NCBI GenBank assembly: GCA_018713065.1
Contig: DVFU01000018.1
Location: forward strand, 1-13,028
Length of the DNA stretch: 13,028 bases
Direction of reading: 5' to 3'
Source of the DNA: Faecenecus gallistercoris
GTDB taxonomy: Bacteria > Bacillota_I > Bacilli_A > RF39 > UBA660
Below the pieces are notes generated by a model, which worked only from the letters and a program-made list of their open reading frames with translations, ran no database searches and was not told the origin of the DNA. Below, one piece after another: positions 12,983 to 13,028 of the stretch. Position 1 is the stretch's first letter. Every line of letters begins with the position of its first letter. A program made the translations under genes and the position numbers.

Positions 12983-13028
12983 ATGCTGGAAGAAAAGAAG
13001 ATTTCCAAGTTTTTAAGTGATGCCAGTT
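12983..13028 (+). CDS. Start of an unidentified gene cut by the window edge
   Basis: An ATG at 12983, 8 nt after AAAGG, opens a frame reading MLEEKKISKFLSDAS to the window end. Only 15 codons are visible, too few to assign a family. The frame is open upstream to a TAG at 12938, but no standard start codon lies there. The charged, helical start looks like protein-coding sequence. Confidence 0.4.
   Translation, partial: MLEEKKISKFLSDAS

Overview
The window comes from a low-GC, spore-forming member of the Bacillota (Firmicutes). Evidence for this is the sporulation pair spoIIGA and pro-sigma-E, a T-box riboswitch, strong AGGAGG-type ribosome sites, sigma-A promoters of the TTGACA/TATAAT kind and U-tailed hairpin terminators. 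The AT-rich composition, short intergenic spaces and 52- to 70-residue small proteins would suit a gut Bacilli or Erysipelotrichia-type lineage. That placement is inference; no rRNA or other strong taxonomic marker is present. Every gene is on the + strand.

Layout: (1) 1-64 holds two tandem terminators closing an upstream unit. (2) 104-1776 is the sporulation block: spoIIGA (membrane aspartic protease) and sigE (mother-cell sigma factor with a pro-sequence). They are separated by about 170 bp of 36-bp tandem direct repeats and a putative promoter just before sigE. (3) 1894-3165 encodes a bitopic membrane protein with a long proline-rich and acidic cytoplasmic tail, function unknown. (4) 3227-4510 is mtaB (tRNA ms2t6A methylthiotransferase). 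(5) 4565-5460 is a two-gene unit: an unknown single-pass membrane protein translationally coupled to a DUF1292 protein. (6) 5533-7931 holds recD2 (helicase) and a 52-residue membrane-anchored small protein. (7) 8059-9228 is an AI-2E family permease. (8) 9241-12705 is an alanine-type T-box leader, a deoxynucleotide/dephospho-CoA-kinase-like P-loop kinase and alaS, ending in a terminator. (9) 12706-13028 holds a sigma-A promoter with a LexA-box-like sequence in its spacer, a very strong Shine-Dalgarno sequence followed only by tiny reading frames, and the start of a gene that runs off the window.

The genes are mainly housekeeping: translation (mtaB, alaS), DNA maintenance (recD2) and sporulation commitment (spoIIGA cleaves pro-sigma-E). 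No phage, IS or CRISPR was found. The points most worth a second look are the repeat array inside the spoIIG locus, the T-box placing a nucleotide-kinase-like gene under Ala-tRNA control, terminators that contain the next gene's promoter elements, and the putative SOS-type promoter at the right end.
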